A stretch of 24,702 bases of DNA from JACPLA01 sp035291905 (GCA_035291905.1 DATDRF010000151.1:1-24702); one strand, 5' to 3'. Numbered from the stretch's first letter, positions 15,468 through 22,890 are shown. Notes: generated by a model not told the origin, from the letters alone. A program made the numbers and translations.

Positions 15468-15971
15468 TCAGGCCTTCCTCTCCCGGCGCGCGATCATTGC
15501 GGCACCGATCAGGGCAACGAGCAGGATAACGGATGCTATCTCAAACGGAAGGAGATACCGCGTCAGGAACAGTTCGCCGATCTCGGGGCCGGTCTGCTCC
15601 ATCGGAACGAACCCGCTCACCGTCGTCCAGTCCGTGGACCAAAATGTCAACAGGAGAATCGCTGCCAACGCCCCGACAATGAACAATGCTGGGATGATAT
15701 GCATGGTGCCGGAACGGATCTGAACGTCGAGTACGTTGCTCGTCAACATGACGCCGAAGAGAACCAGGACGAGAATGCCGCCGACGTAGATTAAAAGCTG
15801 CGTCACGGCGAGAAAATCGGCCATCATGAGGGCATAGAGACCGGCAACGCCGAAGAATGCGAAAAGGAGTGCGAACGCCGAATAAACAATATTCTTTGAG
15901 AACACCACAACTGCCGCAGAACCGACGGTAATAAGGGCAAAAACGTAGAAGACGACTGTGGTGAGGTCCAT
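15468..15971 (-). CDS. nuoJ: NADH-quinone oxidoreductase subunit J
   Basis: A 167-residue membrane subunit with five hydrophobic helices. Landmarks: 'VVFSKNIVYSAFALLFAFFGVAGLYALMMADFLAVTQLLIYVGG', quoted here only as the family region at ~22-66, with the pi-bulge helix 'QLLIYVGGILVLVLFGVML'. It forms part of the link between the quinone site and the pump modules. The length is normal. It lies two bases after nuoI and two bases before nuoK. Confidence 0.95.
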   Translation of the reverse strand: MDLTTVVFYVFALITVGSAAVVVFSKNIVYSAFALLFAFFGVAGLYALMMADFLAVTQLLIYVGGILVLVLFGVMLTSNVLDVQIRSGTMHIIPALFIVGALAAILLLTFWSTDWTTVSGFVPMEQTGPEIGELFLTRYLLPFEIASVILLVALIGAAMIARRERKA

Positions 15972-15973
15972 TC

Positions 15974-16549
15974 CTACGGAGCTTTAGGTGGTTCAGGTTT
16001 TGGTTGAGCGGCTGCAGCCGCGGCGGCCGCCGCTTTCTTTGCCGCTGCTTCCTCCTCTGCCTTCTTGAGCTTCGTCTCAGCTTCACCGATCTCCCCTTCC
16101 GTCATACGGCTGAACTTATAGAGAAGGTTATGGCGATCGAATTCAGCGAACTCGTACACATCGGTCATGACAATGCATTCCGTGGGACATGGATAGACAC
16201 AGAGCCCGCAGTAGCAGCATTTTCCTATGTCGATATCGAACTTCGGGACATGCAATCGTTTCTTGTGGCCCGTCGACGTGACACCAAGATCCTGATCTGC
16301 CGTCGACTTGATGGTCTCAATCGAAATACAGTCAACAGGACAGGCAAGCGAGCACTGATCGCACCCGATACAGTCGTCGATGTTGACGTACAGCCTGTTC
16401 CGTGCCCGCTCGGGCATCTTGAGCTTGACGTCAGGGTACTGAAGCGTCACTGCGGGGACAAAGAGATGCTTGAACGTGATCCTCATTCCCACCGCAACCG
16501 TGTAGAGTGAGCGAAAGATATTCCCGAAGTATGTCGCGACTGCAGTCAT
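15974..16549 (-). CDS. nuoI: NADH-quinone oxidoreductase subunit I (two [4Fe-4S]) with an alanine-rich tail
   Basis: A 191-residue iron-sulfur subunit carrying clusters N6a and N6b, which pass electrons to N2 in NuoB. Binding motifs: C60-C63-C66-C70-P and C111-C114-C117-C121-P. I start at ATG 16547-16549; the frame extends to a TTG at 16588, but that would overlap nuoH by 29 bases and adds residues unlike the family, whose members start near 'YFGNIFRSLYTV'. The last ~35 residues (from ~158) are a Lys/Glu helix followed by an uninterrupted Ala run and 'PKPEPPKAP', a tail not found in standard NuoI. It may be a flexible docking element where NuoG would normally sit (inference). It starts ten bases after nuoH. 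Confidence 0.95.
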   Translation of the reverse strand: MTAVATYFGNIFRSLYTVAVGMRITFKHLFVPAVTLQYPDVKLKMPERARNRLYVNIDDCIGCDQCSLACPVDCISIETIKSTADQDLGVTSTGHKKRLHVPKFDIDIGKCCYCGLCVYPCPTECIVMTDVYEFAEFDRHNLLYKFSRMTEGEIGEAETKLKKAEEEAAAKKAAAAAAAAAQPKPEPPKAP

Positions 16550-16559
16550 GAAGTATCTG

Positions 16560-17591
16560 TCAGAGCACCAGTATGAGCCCAACGGCAAAGAGGCACACGA
16601 ACAGGAAGGGTGTCAGCACCTTCCATGAAGTGTACATCAGTTGATCAACGCGCAACCGGGGGAGGGTCCAACGGATCCATATTTGAAGGAATACGAAGAC
16701 CATTGCCTTCCCGATCAGCCAGAAGGCGCCCCAGACGGGCCCCGACATGAAATCGCCGAAGGGGCTCGACCAACCGCCCAGGAACAATGTCACGGCCACC
16801 GCGGAAACGACGAACATATTTGCGTACTCGGCCAGATAGAACATCGCGAAACGCATGCCGCTGTATTCTGTATTGAATCCCTGCACAAGCTCCGACTCCG
16901 CTTCGGGAAGGTCGAACGGAGTTCTGTTCACTTCCGCAAGAGATGCGGTGAAAAGAATAAGGAACGTGATAAACGTGAACGGGAGAAGCATGAGCTTCGT
17001 CGAAAGGGGCAGCGGTCCGCCAAACAAAACCCAGTTCTGGATTCCCCCTTCCTGGAATTGCGTGATTTCCTGGAGGTTCAGCGATCCGGTAATCATCACG
17101 GCAATCAACACCGAAAGTGCTGTCGGAATCTCGTAGCTGACCATCTGCGCTGCCGATCGGATTGCCCCGAAGATCGACCATTTGTTGTTCGAAGCCCATC
17201 CTCCCATCAGGATCCCGATCACGACCAGGGATGAAACACCGATCAGGAAGAATACTCCGAGATGAATATTGCTACCGATATAAATGTTCGTGAAGGGGAT
17301 AATCGCAAATGCTGCGTACGTCCCGACAAAAACAATGTACGGTGCCAGTATGAAGAGGAAGCGATCAGCGGCAGCAGGAATGGTGTCTTCCTTCTGCAGC
17401 AGCTTAAGAATGTCTGCAAATGGCTGGAGGACGCCATGCCAGCCCGTTCTCATGTACGCCACACGGTCCTGCATATGAGCCGCGACCTTCATTTCGAGGT
17501 AGAGCGTCACGAGCGCGTAGAGGAGAATAAACACGAGCGGAATTGCGCTCAGCAGGACTGTTATGATGATGGATTCCAATGTCGGAGACAT
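16560..17591 (-). CDS. nuoH: NADH-quinone oxidoreductase subunit H
   Basis: A 343-residue membrane subunit with about eight helices, forming much of the quinone chamber and joining the peripheral arm to the membrane arm. Landmarks: 'QDRVAYMRTGWHGVLQPFAD', 'KEDTIPAAADRFLFILAP', and the signature 'NRTPFDLPEAESELVQGFN' followed by 'TEYSGMRFAMFYLAEYANMF'. The first is a variant of the usual 'xxRxGPNRVGPxGxLQ' and resembles Chlorobi/Bacteroidota sequences. Its ATG shares one base with the nuoD stop (TAATG), so translation is coupled. nuoI follows directly and nuoG, which often precedes nuoH, is absent. Confidence 0.97.
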   Translation of the reverse strand: MSPTLESIIITVLLSAIPLVFILLYALVTLYLEMKVAAHMQDRVAYMRTGWHGVLQPFADILKLLQKEDTIPAAADRFLFILAPYIVFVGTYAAFAIIPFTNIYIGSNIHLGVFFLIGVSSLVVIGILMGGWASNNKWSIFGAIRSAAQMVSYEIPTALSVLIAVMITGSLNLQEITQFQEGGIQNWVLFGGPLPLSTKLMLLPFTFITFLILFTASLAEVNRTPFDLPEAESELVQGFNTEYSGMRFAMFYLAEYANMFVVSAVAVTLFLGGWSSPFGDFMSGPVWGAFWLIGKAMVFVFLQIWIRWTLPRLRVDQLMYTSWKVLTPFLFVCLFAVGLILVL

Positions 17592-18778
17592 TAGCGGTCA
17601 ACCTCCCCGAGAACGATGTCAATGCTCCCCACAATGAGTACCAGGTCGGCCAGCATGGCCCCTCTGGAGATCTCAGGCAGAACACTCAGATTGACAAACG
17701 CCGGTCCACGCGCCTTGACCCGATAGGGGCTTGCCGTTCCGTCACCCACGACATAGAATCCCAGCTCGCCGCGCGGGGTCTCGGTCCTGACATAGACTTC
17801 ACCGTGATCCGGCCTGATGCGCTTGGGGATCGCCGCCTGCACATTTCCCGCCGGAATGGCTTCGAGGGCCTGCTCAATGATGCGAACGCTCTGCTCCATT
17901 TCGCGCATTCGGACAATATGCCGGTCCCAGCAATCACCGACCGCGCCGACCTCTCCTTTTCCCACCACGACATCCCAATGAAGTTTGTGGTACACCGAGT
18001 ACGGATCATCGCGGCGCAAGTCCCAGTCGACGCCCGAGCCTCTCAGCATCGGACCACTGCAGGCATAATTGATTGCGACATCGCGCGGAAGGACACCCAC
18101 CTTCGCGGTTCGCTTTACAAAGATCTCGTTGTAGGTAAGAAGGTTGTTGAAATCCACAAGCCGCGGTTTGAAATACTTGCAGAATTCCTTCGCCTTCTCG
18201 ATAAACGTCGGCGGCAGGTCGTGGGAAACTCCTCCCACCCAAATATAATTGTAGAGGAGACGGGCGCCGCATGTCATCTCAAACAGGTCGAGGATAAATT
18301 CACGGTCGCGGAAGGCATAGAGAAAGGGCGTAAACGCGCCGGAATCGATGCCGAACGTGCCGACGGCAATGAGATGGCTGGCGATTCTCTGAAGCTCGGC
18401 CATGATCACCCGGATGTACTCAACACGCTCAGGAACTTCAATTTTAAGAAGCCTTTCGACGGCCAGGGCATATGCCAGGTCGTTGTTCATCGAGGCCACA
18501 TAGTCCATGCGATCCACATAGGGAATAACCTGCTGGTAGTTCGTCATGTGCTCGGCGTGCTTTTCAAAGCACCGGTGGAGATATCCTATGTGCGGAATGG
18601 CGTCGACGATGATCTCACCGTCGACAACGATCTCAAGGCGAAGCACACCGTGGGTCGAGGGGTGCTGCGGCCCCATGTTGATGATCATCTCATCGGTACG
18701 AAGCGTTCGGCCGCTGGAGGTCTTCAGATCCTCAGGCTTGGTAACATAATTGGTGGGGATGACTCGGCTTTCGCTCAT
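17591..18778 (-). CDS. nuoD: NADH-quinone oxidoreductase subunit D (49-kDa)
   Basis: A 395-residue hydrophobic-site subunit derived from [NiFe] hydrogenase large chains. 'NMGPQHPSTHGVLRL' gives His39, and 'YVDRMDYVASMNN' gives Tyr93; these correspond to the quinone-head ligands His38 and Tyr87 of Thermus Nqo4. Other landmarks are 'ELQRIASHL' and 'DPYSVYHKL', and the C-terminal 'VDR' end is normal. The hydrogenase Ni-binding cysteines are absent, as expected. It is not fused to nuoC, which ends eight bases upstream of the ATG. Confidence 0.97.
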   Translation of the reverse strand: MSESRVIPTNYVTKPEDLKTSSGRTLRTDEMIINMGPQHPSTHGVLRLEIVVDGEIIVDAIPHIGYLHRCFEKHAEHMTNYQQVIPYVDRMDYVASMNNDLAYALAVERLLKIEVPERVEYIRVIMAELQRIASHLIAVGTFGIDSGAFTPFLYAFRDREFILDLFEMTCGARLLYNYIWVGGVSHDLPPTFIEKAKEFCKYFKPRLVDFNNLLTYNEIFVKRTAKVGVLPRDVAINYACSGPMLRGSGVDWDLRRDDPYSVYHKLHWDVVVGKGEVGAVGDCWDRHIVRMREMEQSVRIIEQALEAIPAGNVQAAIPKRIRPDHGEVYVRTETPRGELGFYVVGDGTASPYRVKARGPAFVNLSVLPEISRGAMLADLVLIVGSIDIVLGEVDR

Positions 18779-18786
18779 GAAGAGGG

Positions 18787-19263
18787 CTAGTAGGGGACTT
18801 TCATGCCGTTATAGAATTCCGGAACCTTGAAGTCTTTCCTCAACGGATAACCCGGATAGTCATCGGGGCACAGGATGCGCCGCATATCGGGGTGGCCGTC
18901 GAACACAATTCCAAACATATCGAACGCCTCGCGCTCGTGCCAGTCTGCCGTCCCCCAGACCGAACTTACCGACTGAATGCGGGGGTTCTCTTTCGGACAG
19001 TTTGCCCTGAGGACGATCTTATGCTTGTGCGACATCGAAGAGAGGTGATACACCGCTCCCAGCGCGCCGTTGTTGTAGTCCATTCCGCTCAGGCACATAA
19101 GGTAGTCAAACCTGAAGTTCGGCTCATCGTGGAGGAACACGCAGATCTCTTTGGTGCGGTGTTCATCGACACGAATCCACGGCTGAAGGGCGTCGAGTTT
19201 CGCTTCGAGGATTGACTCTCCGAACTTTGCCTTGAGGTTATCGTAGATTTCCTGCGGGGTCAT
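18787..19263 (-). CDS. nuoC: NADH-quinone oxidoreductase subunit C (30-kDa)
   Basis: A 158-residue peripheral-arm subunit without cofactors. The family signature is 'WHEREAFDMFGIVFDGHPDMRRILCPDDYPGYPLRKDF' in the region ~107-145. The start overlaps the nuoB stop by four bases (ATGA-type coupling). The N-terminal domain is short compared with NuoC of E. coli, which is fused to NuoD; separate short forms are usual in this group. Confidence 0.96.
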   Translation of the reverse strand: MTPQEIYDNLKAKFGESILEAKLDALQPWIRVDEHRTKEICVFLHDEPNFRFDYLMCLSGMDYNNGALGAVYHLSSMSHKHKIVLRANCPKENPRIQSVSSVWGTADWHEREAFDMFGIVFDGHPDMRRILCPDDYPGYPLRKDFKVPEFYNGMKVPY

Positions 19264-19757
19264 TTCGCTGCCGCCTTCTTGGCAAGGCTCTCACTGCGTA
19301 CTTTTTCCTGGAGTTTCATGATACCCTCAAGCAGCGCCTCGGGCCGCGGCGGGCAGCCGGGCACATAAACGTCGACGGGAATGACACGATCGACTCCTTT
19401 GAGCACATGGTATCCATGTTCCCAATATGGTCCCCCGCAGTTCGAGCAGCTTCCCATAGAGAGGACATAGCGGGGCTCGGCCATTTGGTCGTAGAGCCGC
19501 TTGATGCGTGAGGCCATCTTGAGAGTGACGGTGCCGGCTACGATCATAACATCCGCTTGACGTGGAGTGGCACGCGGGATAACGCCAAACCGCATGATAT
19601 CGAAATTCGAAGCAGACGCTGCCATCATTTCAATGGCGCAACAGGCGAGACCAAACTGCATTTGCCACAATGAGGAGAGGCGAGCCCAGTTCAGGAGGCT
19701 GTCGAGCGATGTAATGAGGACGTTGCTGTTCTCAAACTTGTAATTCAGGATTCCCAT
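19260..19757 (-). CDS. nuoB: NADH-quinone oxidoreductase subunit B (N2 cluster)
   Basis: A 165-residue subunit that binds [4Fe-4S] cluster N2, the last electron donor to quinone. Ligands are the tandem C39-C40, C104 in 'SMGSCSNCGG' and C135 in 'VPGCPPRPE'. 'RQADVMIVAGTVT' is also conserved. The length is normal. It begins six bases after nuoA and overlaps nuoC by four. No clear ribosome site is visible, so it may rely on coupling with nuoA. Confidence 0.97.
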   Translation of the reverse strand: MGILNYKFENSNVLITSLDSLLNWARLSSLWQMQFGLACCAIEMMAASASNFDIMRFGVIPRATPRQADVMIVAGTVTLKMASRIKRLYDQMAEPRYVLSMGSCSNCGGPYWEHGYHVLKGVDRVIPVDVYVPGCPPRPEALLEGIMKLQEKVRSESLAKKAAAK

Positions 19758-19763
19758 AGCAGG

Positions 19764-20195
19764 TTATGATGTGGCTCCTGTTTTGACGATTGTGCCCTGG
19801 GGAGACTGACGCCGGAGCACCGGAATTTCAGGCATTGGTTTATCCCAATCGAGGTCCCCCTTGACCCACACATAGGCGTAACCGACGATAAGGATGAGCA
19901 GGAAAACAGCCATTTCAACGAAAGCGAAGAGTCCAAGCTGTCTGTAGATAAGCGCCCAGGGGAACAGGAAAACAACCTCCACCTCGAAAATGAGGAAAAC
20001 GAGCGCGACGACATAGAATCGTACATTGAATCGAACCCATGCGTTGCCGACGGGTTCTTCTCCGCATTCATACGTTGAGACTTTTCCAGGGTAGGGGCGG
20101 TGAGGCCGCAGCAACCACGCTGCAATCAAGCCTCCGGCTACAAACACTGCACCGAGGATGAGAAAGACGAGTATCTTACCGAATTCCGTGAGCAT
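19764..20195 (-). CDS. nuoA: NADH-quinone oxidoreductase subunit A
   Basis: A 143-residue membrane subunit with three helices, first gene of the operon. Landmarks: 'YECGEEPVGNAWVRFNVRFYVVAL' region (~43-66), 'FLIFEVEVVFLFPWA' with the conserved acidic residues, then a third helix and a polar C-terminal tail of ~30 residues. The loop with the Cys (TYECG) closes the quinone site. The ATG at 20193-20195 follows the operon promoter by a leader of about 50 bases. No Shine-Dalgarno sequence is visible. Confidence 0.96.
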   Translation of the reverse strand: MLTEFGKILVFLILGAVFVAGGLIAAWLLRPHRPYPGKVSTYECGEEPVGNAWVRFNVRFYVVALVFLIFEVEVVFLFPWALIYRQLGLFAFVEMAVFLLILIVGYAYVWVKGDLDWDKPMPEIPVLRRQSPQGTIVKTGATS

Positions 20196-20254
20196 TAAAA
20201 GCAGGTGTGGTAGTTGTGGAAAGAGCTACGAGAAACGGCTTTTTCGAACAAAAA

Positions 20255-20283
20255 AATATAAACAGAGTTTGTTCTATTGTCAA
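20255..20283 (-). promoter_or_regulatory. nuoA: Sigma-70 promoter of the nuo operon
   Basis: Minus strand: TTGACA (20278-20283), a 17-base spacer, then TATATT (20255-20260) and a run of T. The -35 box is perfect and the -10 matches five of six positions. It lies between the ferredoxin terminator and nuoA, so the nuo operon is transcribed on its own. Confidence 0.85.
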
Positions 20284-20308
20284 GAATATCTTGGACCCCT
20301 TCCCCCCC

Positions 20309-20341
20309 AAAAAAGAAACGCCGCGTTCTTCGCGCGGCGTT
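20309..20341 (-). terminator. Rho-independent terminator after the ferredoxin gene
   Basis: On the minus strand AACGCCGCG (20333-20341) pairs perfectly with CGCGGCGTT (20317-20325) around a 7-base loop, followed by TC and six T (20309-20314). It lies 30 bases after the ferredoxin stop codon and insulates the nuo promoter. Confidence 0.93.
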
Positions 20342-20370
20342 GTCTGCATTCCCGGAGAAGAGACTCTTTA

Positions 20371-20727
20371 TCACTTCTGATATCCCCACTTCTTGTTATT
20401 CGCCTCAATTTCTTCAGGAGACGGATGAGATTTGATCGGTTCCGGTGTCGTTGTAAATTCTTCTTTTGGATGGGCTTGAAAGACCTGCGCGTTGATTTCA
20501 ATGTCTTCCTTGAAAACCTCCGGCGTAGCGGCGTCTTCGAAAATCGCACCCCAAGGGCATTCAGGTTCGCAGGCGGCGCAGTTGATGCATTCTTCGGGCT
20601 GAATAAACAGCTGTTTGCGGTAGTTTGCGTCATCCACCGTCAACCCGTAAATACAGTCAACCGGACATACTTTTACGCATGCAGTGTCCTGACAATCGGC
20701 ACATAATCTGTTAATGACCCATGGCAT
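20371..20727 (-). CDS. 7Fe ferredoxin ([3Fe-4S][4Fe-4S], Azotobacter FdI-like)
   Basis: A 118-residue soluble electron carrier. The cysteine pattern is C9-x2-C12-x4-C17-x3-C21-x3-C25 and C47-x2-C50-x2-C53-x3-C57-P, the same spacing as Azotobacter FdI. There the equivalents of C9, C17 and C57 bind the [3Fe-4S] cluster and those of C21, C47, C50 and C53 bind the [4Fe-4S] cluster. The sequence 'CVKVCPVDCIYG' is also FdI-like. Residues ~70-118 form a Pro/Glu/Lys-rich tail of unknown role. AAGGAG lies 8 bases before the ATG. The gene is 29 bases after the CBS gene in one unit and directly upstream of the nuo operon, so it may feed electrons into that NuoEFG-less complex (inference). Confidence 0.95.
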   Translation of the reverse strand: MPWVINRLCADCQDTACVKVCPVDCIYGLTVDDANYRKQLFIQPEECINCAACEPECPWGAIFEDAATPEVFKEDIEINAQVFQAHPKEEFTTTPEPIKSHPSPEEIEANNKKWGYQK

Positions 20728-20756
20728 TGTATCATCTCCTTACAAATGTTCGGTGG

Positions 20757-21284
20757 TTACGCGCCCTCGCGCTGATCAGTTGTTCGCATAGGTTTTGGCG
20801 GAAGATTGAGAACGTCCTCCGCAAAATGATCAAGAATGAACCCGACGATGTCCTTGATTGAAATAACGGCCAACGGACGTTGCTGATCGTCGACCACGGG
20901 AACATGCCGATAACCGCCGACATGCATGGCATTCAGGACATACGCGATACTGTCCTCCGGCTGAAAGACCTCCGGATTCTGGGTCATCATTTCCCGCAGC
21001 TTCTTTGTCTCGGCTCCCTTAACTCCGGCCACCTTCAGCAGGATATCCCGTTCGGTGAGAATTCCCACCAGACGTTCTTTTTCCGTGACGACAACACAGC
21101 CAAACCGGTTTTTCCGCATGAGTTCAATCGCCTCACCCACGGTTTGAGCGGGCGAAAGGCTGACCGGCTTCAGAACCCGCAAATGCTTGATAGGCATTCG
21201 AAAGGCGGCTGAATCAAGCGTCTTTTTGCCTCCGAGCTCCTCGTACATCTGACTCAGTTCTTCATCAACGTATTCGCTGTCCAT
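20757..21284 (-). CDS. CBS-domain pair protein
   Basis: A 175-residue protein made of an acidic leader (~1-30) and two CBS domains (~35-90 and ~100-155). Typical motifs are 'RFGCVVVTEKERLVGILTERDIL' in the first and 'YRHVPVVDDQQRPLAVISIKDIV' in the second, each ending in the (S/T)xxD nucleotide-binding element. Such stand-alone pairs usually sense adenosine nucleotides and bind a partner; the target is unknown. I chose ATG 21282-21284 with GAGGAT upstream. The longer frame starts at a TTG that overlaps the -10 box of the promoter at 21311-21339, so it cannot be transcribed from that promoter. It is co-transcribed with the ferredoxin gene, which suggests a link to energy or redox state (inference). 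Confidence 0.9.
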   Translation of the reverse strand: MDSEYVDEELSQMYEELGGKKTLDSAAFRMPIKHLRVLKPVSLSPAQTVGEAIELMRKNRFGCVVVTEKERLVGILTERDILLKVAGVKGAETKKLREMMTQNPEVFQPEDSIAYVLNAMHVGGYRHVPVVDDQQRPLAVISIKDIVGFILDHFAEDVLNLPPKPMRTTDQREGA

Positions 21285-21310
21285 CCCATCCTCATCAGCA
21301 TCGTTGCGCA

Positions 21311-21339
21311 ATTATAGAAAACGTTCCAGTGAATATCAA
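21311..21339 (-). promoter_or_regulatory. Sigma-70 promoter of the CBS-ferredoxin unit
   Basis: Minus strand: TTGATA (21334-21339), a 17-base spacer, then a perfect TATAAT (21311-21316). The -35 box overlaps the stop codon of the adenosyltransferase gene (21336-21338). The expected start is near 21304, leaving about 20 bases before the CBS ATG at 21284. Confidence 0.85.
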
Positions 21340-21884
21340 GCACCGGGACGCCACTGAGTTTCTCCTGCACCCAATCGGGAATTCGCGTACCGTGCAAGGA
21401 CAAAGAGAAAATCGGAGAGACGATTGAGATAGATGACCAGATGCGGTCCAATCGCCTCCTGTTTCGAAAGTGCAACCACCAGTCTCTCCGCTCTCCGGCA
21501 GACGGTTCGCGCCACATGAATTTGTCCCCCCAGCTCGCTCCCCCCGGGTAGAATGAATGTGCTCAGCGGCTTCAACTTCGCCTCAATGACATCAATCAGC
21601 TTCTCAATCCTTTCCGCATGCGAAGCGTTGATCCTCTTTACCTTCTTTCCATTATCCCCGACCGGCGTTGCAAGGTCAGCCCCCAGGACGAAGAGTTCAT
21701 CCTGCACGGAACCGAGAAACTCCTTCAGAATATTCTGTTGATCAATGGCGAGGATCAAACCGATATGCGAATTCAACTCGTCGATCGTCCCGTAAGAGTC
21801 GATCCTGAGGGTGTCCTTCCCTGTCCGTTTTCCTCCGTGGAGGGAAGTTTCTCCTCCGTCGCCTGTTTTCGTATAGATCTTCAC
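21336..21884 (-). CDS. Cob(I)alamin adenosyltransferase, PduO/ATR family
   Basis: A 182-residue enzyme that transfers the adenosyl group of ATP to cob(I)alamin, giving coenzyme B12. The N-terminal ATP loop 'KTGDGGETSLHGGKR' is typical of PduO, followed by 'DSYGTIDELNSHIGL', and the end has 'CRRAERLVVAL' and 'YLNRLSDFLFVLAR', the conserved cobalamin/ATP-binding helices. The length is normal for a free-standing enzyme. The start overlaps the stop of the upstream cNMP-DUF1003 gene by four bases, so they are translationally coupled. It implies that the host uses adenosylcobalamin, although no B12-dependent enzyme is in the window. Confidence 0.95.
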   Translation of the reverse strand: MKIYTKTGDGGETSLHGGKRTGKDTLRIDSYGTIDELNSHIGLILAIDQQNILKEFLGSVQDELFVLGADLATPVGDNGKKVKRINASHAERIEKLIDVIEAKLKPLSTFILPGGSELGGQIHVARTVCRRAERLVVALSKQEAIGPHLVIYLNRLSDFLFVLARYANSRLGAGETQWRPGA

Positions 21885-22765
21885 GCTCTGGAACCCACGT
21901 GTTCGAGTTCCTCGAGCCGCTTCTTGATGGCCGTAATTTGATCAAGCGTGGTGTGCATATCATGAATCTCGTTTGCACGCAGTTCATCGAACTTCACGTG
22001 AAGCTGCTGGATCATCAATTCCGACTTGAGGTTGACCTGGTAATCGAGTTCAGCTTGCAGGCGGTCTTTCTTCTGGGAGCGATTCTGGCTCATCATGATG
22101 ACGGGGGCCTGAACTGCCGCAAGGCAGGAAAGCATCAGATTGAGGAAGATAAATGGAAAGTCATCAAATGGACGGAACCACAACTGGATGGTGTTGACCA
22201 ACATCCATCCGGCAAGAAAGAGAAAGAAGATGATGATAAACGGCCAACTTCCTCCGAATTCCGCAATCTTGTCGGCTACCCGTTCACCAAATGTCAACCG
22301 CTCCTCGATCTCTTCGTTTACGTTCTTTGAAGCCAGCGACTGGACCAGCTCATTCGTTGAACGCAGCCGTTTTCCCATCTCACTCATCATCGAAATGGCA
22401 ACTGTCGGCCGTTCGAGGAGAAAGGCGACAAAATCGTCCCTCTTCATCTCCTGCACTCTGCATTCCTCAACAGCCCGCGCCGTGGCCGTCCGCGGCAATC
22501 CATCGATGAGGGCGAGTTCGCCCACAAACTCCCCTTCGTGAAGTACGGATATCTGCATCTCCTTGTGCTCGTTCTCCACGGGAACGCTTATCGCAATGTT
22601 CCCCTCCTCAATCACAACCATCGAAGTGCCCAGTTCACCGAACCGAAAAAGCACTTCTCCCTTCCTCAATTTGCGCTGTTTCCACAGCTTTCCAAGGACA
22701 TCGAAATCCGGGCCTGAGAGCTTCTCGAAAATCGGGATTTTTTGAAGAAACTCTTGTGAAATCAT
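21881..22765 (-). CDS. Cyclic-nucleotide-binding domain fused to a DUF1003 membrane domain
   Basis: A 294-residue protein. Residues ~1-135 form a cNMP-binding beta barrel with the phosphate-binding cassette 'GEFVGELALIDGLPRTATAR' (78-97), including Glu83 and Arg92, the positions that bind cyclic nucleotides in CRP-like domains. Residues ~157-265 match DUF1003: 'TFGERVADKIAEFGGSW', two membrane helices (~173-193 and ~203-226) joined by 'WFRPFDDFPFIFLN', then 'QNRSQKKDRLQAELDYQVN'. The last ~60 residues are a coiled coil. It should sit in the inner membrane with the sensor in the cytosol. DUF1003 has no settled function. The gene overlaps the adenosyltransferase gene by four bases. It lacks a DNA-binding domain and is not a CRP regulator. 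Confidence 0.9.
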   Translation of the reverse strand: MISQEFLQKIPIFEKLSGPDFDVLGKLWKQRKLRKGEVLFRFGELGTSMVVIEEGNIAISVPVENEHKEMQISVLHEGEFVGELALIDGLPRTATARAVEECRVQEMKRDDFVAFLLERPTVAISMMSEMGKRLRSTNELVQSLASKNVNEEIEERLTFGERVADKIAEFGGSWPFIIIFFLFLAGWMLVNTIQLWFRPFDDFPFIFLNLMLSCLAAVQAPVIMMSQNRSQKKDRLQAELDYQVNLKSELMIQQLHVKFDELRANEIHDMHTTLDQITAIKKRLEELEHVGSRA

Positions 22766-22787
22766 GCGCGCGCCGTCCGTTTGTGAA

Positions 22788-22817
22788 AAGATAGGATTCG
22801 TTGTTCAAATGTAACAA
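22788..22817 (-). promoter_or_regulatory. Possible promoter of the cNMP-DUF1003/adenosyltransferase unit
   Basis: Minus strand: TTGTTA (22812-22817), an 18-base spacer and TATCTT (22788-22793); each box matches four of six positions. It lies between the peptidase terminator and the ATG at 22765, where a promoter is needed. Confidence 0.4.
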
Positions 22818-22829
22818 ACCCCCTTGAAA

Positions 22830-22867
22830 TAAAAAAGCCCGCCCTTCAACGTGTGAAGGAGGGCTTT
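22830..22867 (-). terminator. Rho-independent terminator after the M20 peptidase gene
   Basis: On the minus strand AAGCCC-T-CCTTCA pairs with TGAAGG-GC-GGGCTT around a short loop (one small internal mismatch), followed by a run of T (plus-strand A at 22830-22836). It starts about 24 bases after the peptidase stop codon. Confidence 0.88.
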
Positions 22868-22890
22868 CAAAGGGACGGCTAAGCCTTTGG

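Noticed and set aside
16550..16588. Longer nuoI starting at TTG and overlapping nuoH by 29 bases
   Set aside because: Rare start codon, family members begin at the later ATG, and other gene junctions in this operon overlap by at most four bases.
17579..18790. Long plus-strand open frame (403 codons) opposite nuoD
   Set aside because: It mirrors nuoD almost end to end and shows no family motif. Similar shadows at 11647-12561, 12659-13687 and 14180-15112 were set aside for the same reason.
9720..20195. The operon as a membrane-bound hydrogenase or Mrp/Fpo-like complex
   Set aside because: NuoD lacks the Ni-binding cysteines, NuoA, J and K are all present, and there are no FpoF or hydrogenase accessory genes. 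It is complex I proper.
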